A stretch of DNA of 7,513 nt from Bacillota bacterium. Its GTDB lineage: Bacteria; Bacillota; Sulfobacillia; Symbiobacteriales; Symbiobacteriaceae. A model generated the notes under the pieces. That model made no database searches. It worked only from the letters and a program-made list of their open reading frames with translations, and was not told the origin of the DNA. Shown here one piece after another: positions 1 to 5,135 of this stretch (position 1 is the stretch's first letter; every line of letters begins with the position of its first letter). The position numbers and the translations under genes were made by a program. Location: positions 1-7,513 of the forward strand of contig JAQBPS010000792.1 of NCBI GenBank assembly GCA_028287415.1, written 5' to 3'.

Positions 1-148
1 GTCTTTTTCCGGACATTATTTTGCCGCAGATTTCGCAGATTTCGCAGATTCCGATCTAACAAGGGGGAATTTAAAATGTATCATTATTATAATTATGTCC
101 GAATCTGCGTAATCTTCGAAATCTGCGGCTATAAAAATTCTCAACTAC
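1..148. repeat. Left dispersed inverted-repeat element
   Basis: This is an AT-richer block between the left window edge and the liaR stop codon. Three tandem 9-bp units, CGCAGATTT-like, fill 25-51. The arm 23-51 is matched in inverted orientation by 101-129, with 27 of 29 positions identical, around a 49-nt loop. The head (1-22) contains CCGGACATTATTTT and the tail ends in CTCAACTAC (140-148). Similar head and tail sequences bound the repeat at the right end of the window. The element may begin before position 1. It could be a dispersed non-autonomous repeat, and its hairpin may also stop transcription leaving the liaFSR operon. No protein is encoded: the short open frame at 76-258 has no ribosome site and runs into liaR antisense. 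Confidence 0.75.
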
Positions 149-777
149 ACTACTTTGTTCTGCACCGCATAGATCGCCAGCTGCGTCCGGTCCTGCATCT
201 GAAGCTTCTCCAGCAGGTGGCTCACGTGGGTCTTCACCGTGCGCTCACCGATGAATAGCTGCTCCCCGATCTCCTTGTTGCTCTTGCCTTTGGCGATCAG
301 TTGGAGCACTTCCAGTTCGCGCGGACTGACCTCATCCAGGGCGCTCACCTTGCGGGGCGGGGCGCTCAGCTCCTGCATCATGCGTGTCGCCGCCATGGGA
401 TGCAGCGTGGGCTTGCCCACCGCGGCGCCCCGAATCGCTGCCGCCAGTTCCTCAGCCGAGACGTCTTTCAGCAGGTAGGAGAGCGCCCCCGCCCGGATCG
501 CCGGCATCACGCGCTCATCGTCCGGCATACTCGTCAGCACGATCACCCGGGAGGCAGGGCTGGCGGCCAGGCAGAGCCTGGTCCCCTCAATGCCGTCGCT
601 GCCCGGCATCATCAGATCCATCAGAATCACGTCGGGCTTCAGCTGAGCAGCAACCTGCGCGGCGCTGGCGCCGTCCTCAGCCTCGCCAATGACGGCAATC
701 CCCGGCTCCGTCCCCAGGTAAATCTTGAGCCCTTCCCGGACCAGCTTGTGATCATCAACCAGCAGTACCCGGATCAT
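145..777 (-). CDS. liaR: NarL/FixJ-family response regulator, LiaR-like
   Basis: This is a 210-residue cytoplasmic transcription factor, the output half of an envelope-stress two-component system. Residues 1-120 are a receiver domain with the acidic pair D8-D9, phosphoacceptor D54 (in LMDLMMP), T82 and K104. Residues 148-207 are a LuxR-type helix-turn-helix with the signatures SPRELEVLQLIAKGKSNKEI and ERTVKTHVSHLLEKL. Start ATG 777 was chosen because GGAGGGGG (787-794) lies 9 nt upstream and the protein then begins directly at the receiver strand MIRVLLVDDH. The gene starts inside the 3' end of liaS (23-nt overlap), so translation is probably coupled. It is last in the liaF-liaS-liaR operon. 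The TAG stop falls within the tail of the left repeat element. LiaR/VraR is the most likely subgroup because of the neighbouring liaF; sequence alone would support only NarL family. Confidence 0.93.
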   Translation of the reverse strand: MIRVLLVDDHKLVREGLKIYLGTEPGIAVIGEAEDGASAAQVAAQLKPDVILMDLMMPGSDGIEGTRLCLAASPASRVIVLTSMPDDERVMPAIRAGALSYLLKDVSAEELAAAIRGAAVGKPTLHPMAATRMMQELSAPPRKVSALDEVSPRELEVLQLIAKGKSNKEIGEQLFIGERTVKTHVSHLLEKLQMQDRTQLAIYAVQNKVV

Positions 778-1834
778 CTGTCCGTTCCCCCTCCGGCGAA
801 AGCCGCAGCAGCACCTCAATCTCCGTCCCCTCACCCGGGGCGCTGCTCACCCGCAGCGAACCACCCATGGCCGCAACCCGCTCCTGCATCCCTACCAGCC
901 CGACGGCGGTCGGCCGCACCCCCGCCTTCATATCAAACCCGGCGCCATCATCCCGGATGCGCAGAGAGACCCCATCCTGCGTCCGGTCCAGGGCCACCCA
1001 CACCATCTGCGCCCCCGCATGCTTGCTGATGTTGTTCAGCGACTCCTGGGCCACCCGGAAGAGGTTCTCCCCCTCCCCGCCCGGCAGCCGGATCTCCGGA
1101 TCAATCTGTGCGATCATCGCCCAGCCCTCCCTGCTACCGGTCGCCCGCACGTACTCCGCCAGTGCGGCGCCCAGCCCGTGCTGCTCCAGTGTCGTCGGGC
1201 GCAGCTGCAAGATCAGCTGCCGGGCCTCACCATGTGCCTGACGGGAGAGTTCCTCCAGCGTCAGCAGCTCGGGTGCGAGGGCGGCGGCATCTCCGCCAAG
1301 CTGCTCGACCCGCCTGCGAACGGCTGCGGCCCGCATCGCCAGCACAAACAGCTGCTGGTTCACGGTGTCATGCAGGTCGCGGGCCAACCGGGTCCGCTCC
1401 TCCAGGGCGGCGCCCCGCCCGGCCTCCTCGGCCAGCCTGCGGTTCTGCTCGGCGAGCGCCCGCAGGTCGCCGACAGCGGTGGCGAGGTGTTCCGCCATCT
1501 CGTTGAGCCGCTCCGCGAGCCAGCCAATCTCATCCGGCATGTCCACGGGTACACGGGCCTCAAAGTCGCCACGTGCGATACGCGTAGCCATATCGCCGGC
1601 CTCCCAGAGGCGGAGCTTCAAGGAGCGGGCAAGCCCGAAGCCGACGGCTGACGAGACCAGCCCTGCGGTCACGCCCGCGGCAACCCCCGCGCCCAACGCG
1701 AGCGCGGGGTCCATTCCCGCCTTGACCCCAAGCAAGTAGCCCGCTGCCACCATCCCGGAACTGAGGAGGCTGGTGGCCAGATAGACGGCTGCCAGCTTCC
1801 ACTGAAGGCCCAGACTGGCGCCGCCGGAACTCAT
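755..1834 (-). CDS. liaS: Intramembrane-sensing histidine kinase, LiaS-like
   Basis: This 359-residue membrane sensor kinase is predicted to phosphorylate LiaR at D54. Two hydrophobic helices (about 14-36 and 44-68) are joined by only about seven residues, so there is essentially no extracellular sensor domain. A HAMP linker (about 70-121) and a short coiled coil follow. Next comes a HisKA_3 dimerisation domain with phosphoacceptor H155 in RLARDLHDTVNQ, then an HATPase_c domain with the N box around ESLNNISKHA (264-273), G1 DDGAGFD (295-301) and GLVGMQER (312-319). All catalytic motifs look intact. ATG 1834 overlaps the liaF stop as ATGA, with GAGG 8 nt upstream (1843-1846), indicating translational coupling. 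The NarL-type HisKA_3 domain, the tiny loop and an adjacent LiaF together support the LiaS/VraS assignment. In those systems LiaF restrains the kinase until the envelope is damaged. Confidence 0.92.
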   Translation of the reverse strand: MSSGGASLGLQWKLAAVYLATSLLSSGMVAAGYLLGVKAGMDPALALGAGVAAGVTAGLVSSAVGFGLARSLKLRLWEAGDMATRIARGDFEARVPVDMPDEIGWLAERLNEMAEHLATAVGDLRALAEQNRRLAEEAGRGAALEERTRLARDLHDTVNQQLFVLAMRAAAVRRRVEQLGGDAAALAPELLTLEELSRQAHGEARQLILQLRPTTLEQHGLGAALAEYVRATGSREGWAMIAQIDPEIRLPGGEGENLFRVAQESLNNISKHAGAQMVWVALDRTQDGVSLRIRDDGAGFDMKAGVRPTAVGLVGMQERVAAMGGSLRVSSAPGEGTEIEVLLRLSPEGERTDDPGTAG

Positions 1835-2589
1835 CGACCGATCCTCGGCGTCGGTGCGCCATGGCTGATGCGGATATTGCCGATGGCGTGGCGGCACTCA
1901 ATCTGGATCTCCACGGCGGACTCCGGCACGGTGATCCGCTTCTGCATGCTGATGCCCAGGCCGGAGCGGTAGTCCCCGAAGACCTCCAGATCGCCGATGC
2001 CGGCGTGCACCTCGACACTCACGTTGACGTTGTCAGGCACCCGGATCTTCACGTCGCCGATGCCGCCGTTGACGGTGATTCGGTGGACGCCATCCGTGAT
2101 CTCGGCCGTCGTCAGATCGAGCTTGATATCGCCGATGCCCCGGCTCATGTCGAGGTCCCGGTCCAGCTGCCAGATGCTGTCCTGGCCATAGCGGATGTCG
2201 CCGATGCCCCAAAGATGGGGGCCGGCATGCACCCGGACCCTGCCACCGGTGTGTTCGCTCCACCGCCACCAGGTCTTCTTTCCGAAGATCACCGAGACGC
2301 CGATCGCCACCAGGATCAGCGGCCAGCCTTTGGCGGCGAGGTCGTGGCCGGCGTATGGCGTCACCCCCGCCCGGAACAGGATGTCCAGCAGGCCGATACC
2401 GCCGAGGTAGAGCCCGAGGGCCAGTCCGAACCAGGAGGTGTGGCGGAAGCTGCTCCAGATCATCGAACCGCCGACCAGCACCAGTACTACGGGCCAGAAC
2501 GCCAGGCCGAAGTTATAGATCTGCATCGACTGCAAGGTCGCCATCACACCCAGGGCGATGAGTATGACACCCCCGACTGTACGCTTCAT
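1831..2589 (-). CDS. liaF: LiaF-like membrane inhibitor of the LiaSR system
   Basis: This 252-residue protein has an N-terminal membrane half with four predicted helices (about 3-21, 28-45, 53-72, 88-102). A soluble C-terminal half (about 115-245) is of the LiaF/cell-wall-active-antibiotic-response type. The soluble half carries five copies of a G-I-G-D-hydrophobic motif: 128-132, 151-155, 176-180, 197-201 and a degenerate AIGNI at 235-239. This suggests a repeating beta-strand fold. In Bacillus, LiaF is the specific inhibitor of LiaS; the same role is inferred here from domain content and operon order. Start ATG 2589 gives a protein beginning MKRTVGGVILI and has AAGGAG 11 nt upstream. An in-frame ATG at 2613 would add eight residues but lacks a convincing ribosome site. 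The stop overlaps the liaS start. No liaI, liaH or liaG homologue is present in the window. Confidence 0.88.
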   Translation of the reverse strand: MKRTVGGVILIALGVMATLQSMQIYNFGLAFWPVVLVLVGGSMIWSSFRHTSWFGLALGLYLGGIGLLDILFRAGVTPYAGHDLAAKGWPLILVAIGVSVIFGKKTWWRWSEHTGGRVRVHAGPHLWGIGDIRYGQDSIWQLDRDLDMSRGIGDIKLDLTTAEITDGVHRITVNGGIGDVKIRVPDNVNVSVEVHAGIGDLEVFGDYRSGLGISMQKRITVPESAVEIQIECRHAIGNIRISHGAPTPRIGR

Positions 2590-2608
2590 GAAAGAGGTCG
2601 CTCCTTTC
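2590..2608 (-). promoter_or_regulatory. Hairpin that could mask the liaF ribosome binding site
   Basis: The 19 nt directly before the liaF start codon form an imperfect inverted repeat, GAAAG...CTTTC, read on the minus strand. The Shine-Dalgarno AAAGGAG lies in its 5' arm and partly in the loop. A five- to six-pair stem is weak, so this is only a candidate for control of translation initiation. The SD-to-ATG spacing of 11 nt is slightly long, which such a fold could compensate for. Confidence 0.3.
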
Positions 2609-2613
2609 GGCAT

Positions 2614-2643
2614 AGCGGCACTCTTGTCTATTGCAGTGCCGCT
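2614..2643 (-). promoter_or_regulatory. 9-bp perfect inverted repeat in the liaF leader
   Basis: AGCGGCACT and its exact complement AGTGCCGCT are separated by 12 nt. The repeat lies 25 nt upstream of the liaF start. It is either an RNA stem-loop in the 5' leader or an operator for a dimeric regulator such as LiaR. A second, 7-bp inverted repeat (TCTGTTA, 6-nt spacer, TAACAGA) lies just upstream at 2644-2663. No convincing -35/-10 pair is visible nearby. Confidence 0.4.
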
Positions 2644-2663
2644 TCTGTTATTAGACTAACAGA
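2644..2663. promoter_or_regulatory. 7-bp inverted repeat upstream of liaFSR, possible operator
   Basis: TCTGTTA (2644-2650) and TAACAGA (2657-2663) form a perfect inverted repeat with a 6-nt AT-rich spacer. It directly abuts the 9-bp inverted repeat at 2614-2643 and sits where the liaFSR promoter would be expected. The 7-6-7 symmetry would suit a dimeric helix-turn-helix regulator. Autoregulation by LiaR is known in Bacillus, but the sequence here has not been matched to a known LiaR box. Confidence 0.3.
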
Positions 2664-2730
2664 GCCGCCCTCCCTGCCACAGGTACAGCGGACTGATCGA
2701 CCATCGTACTTAAGAAGGAGAGGTGCGAAC

Positions 2731-2761
2731 AGCCCCGTGACGTCATGGCCGTCACGGGGCT
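2731..2761 (-). terminator. Strong hairpin downstream of murE, probable terminator
   Basis: AGCCCCGTGACG and its exact complement form a 12-bp GC-rich stem with a 7-nt loop, 22 nt beyond the murE TAA. It separates murE from the liaFSR operon. Neither strand has a proper run of T after the stem: the minus strand continues GTTCGCACC. It may therefore be an atypical terminator or a transcript-stabilising 3' hairpin. Confidence 0.5.
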
Positions 2762-2782
2762 TCTGTCCTCGAACCACTGCGC

Positions 2783-4297
2783 TTATGCGGTTACCCTGCG
2801 GCGGCGGCTGGGGTCCGTGAGCAGCCGCTGCAGCGCTTCCGCCGCTGTGGGCACGTCGCCGTGCCAGGTGGTCGGATGCTGCACTTCCAGCTCGGTCTCA
2901 TTGCCCTTGCCGGTGATCAGCACGATATCGCCCGGCGCCGCCATCCGGATGGCGTTTCCGATCGCCTCCACCCGGTCCTCGATCAGCCGGACCTCAACCT
3001 CCGGGCGCCGCACCCCCGATGCGATCTGCCGGGAGATCTCCGCGGCGTCCTCCGTGCGGGGATCCTCCTCCGTCAGCACCAGCACGTCGCAGTACTCGGC
3101 GGCGATGCGGCCCATGTCGGGCCGCTTGGTCTTGTCGCGGTGGCCGGCCGATCCGAAGACGATGCTCACCTTTGTGCCCGGCGCCTTGATCTTGACCACA
3201 TCGGACAGGAGCTTCTCGAAGCCGTCCGGCGTGTGGGCGTAGTCCACGACCACCGTGAAATCTTGTCCACAGTCGATACGCTCGAAGCGCCCGGGCGCAC
3301 CTTTGGCCGTCCGCATGGCGGTCACGCCGGCGTCCATGCCGTAACCCAGCGCCATGCCCACGGCAATGGCCCCCAGGGCGTTGCTCACGTTATACCGGCC
3401 GAACAGGGAGGGTGACTCGACCCGTGCCTCACCCGTCGGAGTAACGAGGCGGTATGCCACGCCGAATGCGGTAAGCAGCACATCCTCCGCCCGCACTAAC
3501 GCCTCGCGGGCGAAGCCGTAGGTCAGCAGATGGACACCCTCAGGCACCTGTGCGGCGAACCGGGGGCCGTACGGATCATCCAGATTGATCACCGCAAAGG
3601 CGCCGGGCTCCAGCATCTGAAAGAGCTTGGCCTTGGCCTGGAAGTAGCTCTCCATGTCCTGATGGTAGTCCAGGTGCTCATGCGTCAGGTTGGTGAACAC
3701 CGCTACCGCGAATCGGCAGTGCGCCACGCGCTGCTGCTCAAGCGCGTGGGAGCTGACCTCCATCGCCACCGCGTCCGCGTGACGTGACGCCATTTCCGCC
3801 AGCAGCCGATGCACCGTGGGCGCCTCGGGCGTTGTGTACCCGCTTTTCGCTTCCAGCACTTCTGATCCGAGCAGCATGCCGGCGGTGCCGATGACGCCCG
3901 GCTTCCGGCCCGCCGCTTCGGCCACCGCCTTGGTCAAGAAGGCGATGGTGGTCTTGCCGTTTGTCCCGGTGATACCGACCAGTTTCAGCTTGCGCGACGG
4001 GCTCCCGTAGAACTTGTCCGACAGTGCGCTGAGCGCATAGCGGGAATCCTCGACCAGCACGGCGCCCACGCCCTCGGGCACCGTGAAGGGCCGCTGGGCC
4101 ACCACGGCGACGGCACCCCGCTCCACCGCCTGTGCGATGAACTGGTGCCCGTCCACACGGGCGCCCGGAATGGAGACAAACACGTCGCCCGGCACCACGT
4201 TGCGAGAATCAGCAGTGACGCCCCCGACCGCGCAGTCGGGCAGCGTCACGATATTGGCCAGGCCGGTCAAGGCGGTCAGCAATTCGCTCAGCTTCAT
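2783..4297 (-). CDS. murE: UDP-N-acetylmuramyl-tripeptide synthetase (MurE), EDPR variant
   Basis: This 504-residue cytoplasmic Mur ligase uses ATP to add the third residue of the stem peptide to UDP-MurNAc-L-Ala-D-Glu. The N-terminal domain has VTADSRNVVPGDVFVSIPG (27-45). The central domain has the P-loop GITGTNGKTT (108-117), TTPEAPT (155-161), EVSSHAL (180-186), NLTHEHLDYH (203-212) and the likely carbamylated lysine K222. The C-terminal domain has the R337-containing APGRFE, DYAHTPD (352-358), GSAGHRDKTKRPDMG (382-396) and GKGNE (463-467). Diaminopimelate enzymes usually carry DNPR in the third-residue pocket. Here it is EDPR (411-414), with the arginine kept, so diaminopimelate is likely but another diamino acid cannot be excluded. 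Start ATG 4297 has GGAGGG 7 nt upstream (4305-4310). The open frame extends to 4453, but without a ribosome site or family similarity. No other mur or dcw gene is adjacent. Confidence 0.92.
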   Translation of the reverse strand: MKLSELLTALTGLANIVTLPDCAVGGVTADSRNVVPGDVFVSIPGARVDGHQFIAQAVERGAVAVVAQRPFTVPEGVGAVLVEDSRYALSALSDKFYGSPSRKLKLVGITGTNGKTTIAFLTKAVAEAAGRKPGVIGTAGMLLGSEVLEAKSGYTTPEAPTVHRLLAEMASRHADAVAMEVSSHALEQQRVAHCRFAVAVFTNLTHEHLDYHQDMESYFQAKAKLFQMLEPGAFAVINLDDPYGPRFAAQVPEGVHLLTYGFAREALVRAEDVLLTAFGVAYRLVTPTGEARVESPSLFGRYNVSNALGAIAVGMALGYGMDAGVTAMRTAKGAPGRFERIDCGQDFTVVVDYAHTPDGFEKLLSDVVKIKAPGTKVSIVFGSAGHRDKTKRPDMGRIAAEYCDVLVLTEEDPRTEDAAEISRQIASGVRRPEVEVRLIEDRVEAIGNAIRMAAPGDIVLITGKGNETELEVQHPTTWHGDVPTAAEALQRLLTDPSRRRRVTA

Positions 4298-4558
4298 GAA
4301 CGATCCCTCCGTATATCGAAACGGCGGGCTTCCTGTGCGCCACAGCACCACAGCGAACCACACCGTTTGATCCATCACGTCTGTGTAAGGCCTTATTGCG
4401 GTACTCGGAAGGACTTCTACGGGATTCGACAATTTCCTTTTACGATGGTGCACTGGAAGGAATTAACCGATTCGTGTAGCGTTGTCAGAAAGGAGGGATT
4501 TGCATTCGTTCCCAGAAATAGTAACCATGATGCCTGCAAGCGAAGGAGGTTCGGCGCC
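4298..4558. other. Divergent intergenic region between murE and the membrane-protein gene
   Basis: These 261 nt must hold the promoters for both divergent genes. A TACGAT box (4441-4446) on the plus strand resembles a -10 element but has no partner at normal spacing. On the minus strand TTCCGA and TACACA lie 17 nt apart, which is a poor match. CCACAGC occurs at 4340-4346 and 4348-4354, with a relative CCACACC at 4358-4364. An AGGAGGG at 4492-4498 on the plus strand has no start codon at a usable distance. No T-box or known riboswitch was recognised. Confidence 0.4.
4543..4550 (+). promoter_or_regulatory. Ribosome binding site deciding the GTG start at 4559
   Basis: AAGGAGGT is a near-perfect anti-16S match, 8 nt before GTG 4559. 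It sets the start of the membrane protein well downstream of the longest open frame, which runs back to 4145 through murE antisense. Confidence 0.8.
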
Positions 4559-5002
4559 GTGGGCAAGCCGCTGGATCCCGGCCCCCCGCTTACTGTGGCT
4601 GACGAATTTTGCGCCTGCGAGGCGCCCGGCACGGCTGAGTATATCAAGGCGGTGGGCGCAGCCGTTCTGATCAGCCTCATCGGCGCGGCAAGCTGGTGCG
4701 GTGTGGCGGTGGCCGCCGGGCACACAATGGCATTCCCCAGCGTGGTGATCGGCCTGGCCACAGGCTGGAGCGTCAACGCAGCAGCTCGCCTCCACCGCAC
4801 CGTCGCCCTGGGGCTCATCGCTGCCGTTGCAACCCTGTTGGCTGCGTCAGGGGGCTACCTGCTGCTGCTCCGCCTGCCGGCGGTGCCCCAGCCCACTGCG
4901 GGGTGGCCACTGAACGTGTACGACTTTGTAATGGCCGGGGTTGCAGCGGTCCTTGCGTTCTGGGTAGCGGGACCGGGCGCAAAGTCCAGAAATTCTTTAT
5001 GA
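4559..5002 (+). CDS. Small four-helix membrane protein of unknown function
   Basis: This is a 147-residue protein I cannot assign to a named family. A proline-rich, acidic N-terminus (1-27) with a C-A-C pair (C18, C20) is followed by four hydrophobic segments at about 29-53, 57-74, 81-104 and 120-138, and then a short basic tail. The second segment contains IGLATGWSVNAAAR. This glycine-tryptophan pattern resembles small Firmicute membrane proteins whose N-terminus carries a cysteine-rich zinc-binding module; the resemblance is from memory, and only two cysteines remain here. GTG 4559 was chosen from AAGGAGGT 8 nt upstream. The gene is transcribed alone, divergent from murE, and ends at a good intrinsic terminator 19 nt after its stop. 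Hydrophobicity, the strong ribosome site and the terminator make it a real gene; its role is unknown. Confidence 0.8.
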   Translation: MGKPLDPGPPLTVADEFCACEAPGTAEYIKAVGAAVLISLIGAASWCGVAVAAGHTMAFPSVVIGLATGWSVNAAARLHRTVALGLIAAVATLLAASGGYLLLLRLPAVPQPTAGWPLNVYDFVMAGVAAVLAFWVAGPGAKSRNSL

Positions 5003-5020
5003 GCCGTACTCGCTGACTAG

Positions 5021-5054
5021 AACGCCTGACACCACCCGGGTGCAGGCGTTTTTT
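5021..5054 (+). terminator. Intrinsic terminator after the membrane-protein gene
   Basis: AACGCCTG pairs exactly with CAGGCGTT. An inner CACC/GGTG stem extends the hairpin, and the 3' arm runs straight into a T tract (5049-5054). This is a textbook rho-independent terminator. It separates the membrane-protein gene from the hydrolase gene, which therefore needs its own promoter. Confidence 0.9.
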
Positions 5055-5066
5055 CCATATTATAAC

Positions 5067-5100
5067 TTGAAACTTTCCAACGTTAACCGTCGTCTATGAT
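5067..5100 (+). promoter_or_regulatory. Possible promoter of the hydrolase gene
   Basis: TATGAT (5095-5100) matches the vegetative -10 box at five of six positions and would start transcription near 5107, giving a leader of about 29 nt. TTGAAA (5067-5072) resembles a -35 box, but the 22-nt spacer is too long for normal sigma-A use. Either the true -35 is weak and closer, or an activator is involved. Confidence 0.35.
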
Positions 5101-5119
5101 ACTGTTTGCATATGTCTGC

Positions 5120-5126
5120 GGAGGTG
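5120..5126 (+). promoter_or_regulatory. Ribosome binding site deciding the GTG start at 5136
   Basis: GGAGGTG lies 9 nt before GTG 5136. Starting there gives a clean signal peptide beginning MKTRPLL. The upstream in-frame TTG 5106 and ATG 5112 would place this site inside the coding region and add a charged stretch before the signal peptide. Confidence 0.8.
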
Positions 5127-5135
5127 AATCCGGAC

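Noticed and set aside
25..57. Possible CRISPR array from tandem CGCAGATTT units
   Set aside because: The units are 9 bp and directly adjacent, without spacers, and no cas gene is nearby.
301..1029. Plus-strand open frame of 242 codons antisense to liaR and liaS
   Set aside because: Its composition is rich in proline, arginine and histidine, as expected of a GC-rich shadow. Both minus-strand genes have intact catalytic motifs.
1861..2820. Long plus-strand open frame (319 codons) antisense to liaF
   Set aside because: Its repeated I-A-D-A pattern is only the complement of the LiaF GIGD motifs. It has no ribosome site or domain, and liaF on the other strand has clear family features.
2711..2820. 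Shine-Dalgarno-like AAGAAGGAGAGGTG on the plus strand after liaF
   Set aside because: The nearest frame starts at GTG 2737, about 16 nt from the site, runs only about 28 codons and is antisense to the murE end. It is probably coincidental purine-rich DNA.
4298..4453. N-terminal extension of murE, with an in-frame ATG at about 4375
   Set aside because: There is no Shine-Dalgarno before the upstream starts, and the extra residues do not look like MurE. ATG 4297 has GGAGGG at ideal spacing and begins at a typical MurE N-terminus.
4298..4558. T-box or other riboswitch controlling murE
   Set aside because: No T-box sequence (GGGTGGTACCGCG-like), specifier hairpin or terminator/antiterminator pair could be found in the murE leader.
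4482..4670. Short plus-strand frame overlapping the start of the membrane-protein gene
   Set aside because: Its internal ATGs at 4527 and 4530 are about 30 nt from the AGGAGGG site, and the product lacks hydrophobic or domain features. The overlapping GTG 4559 frame has a much better start.
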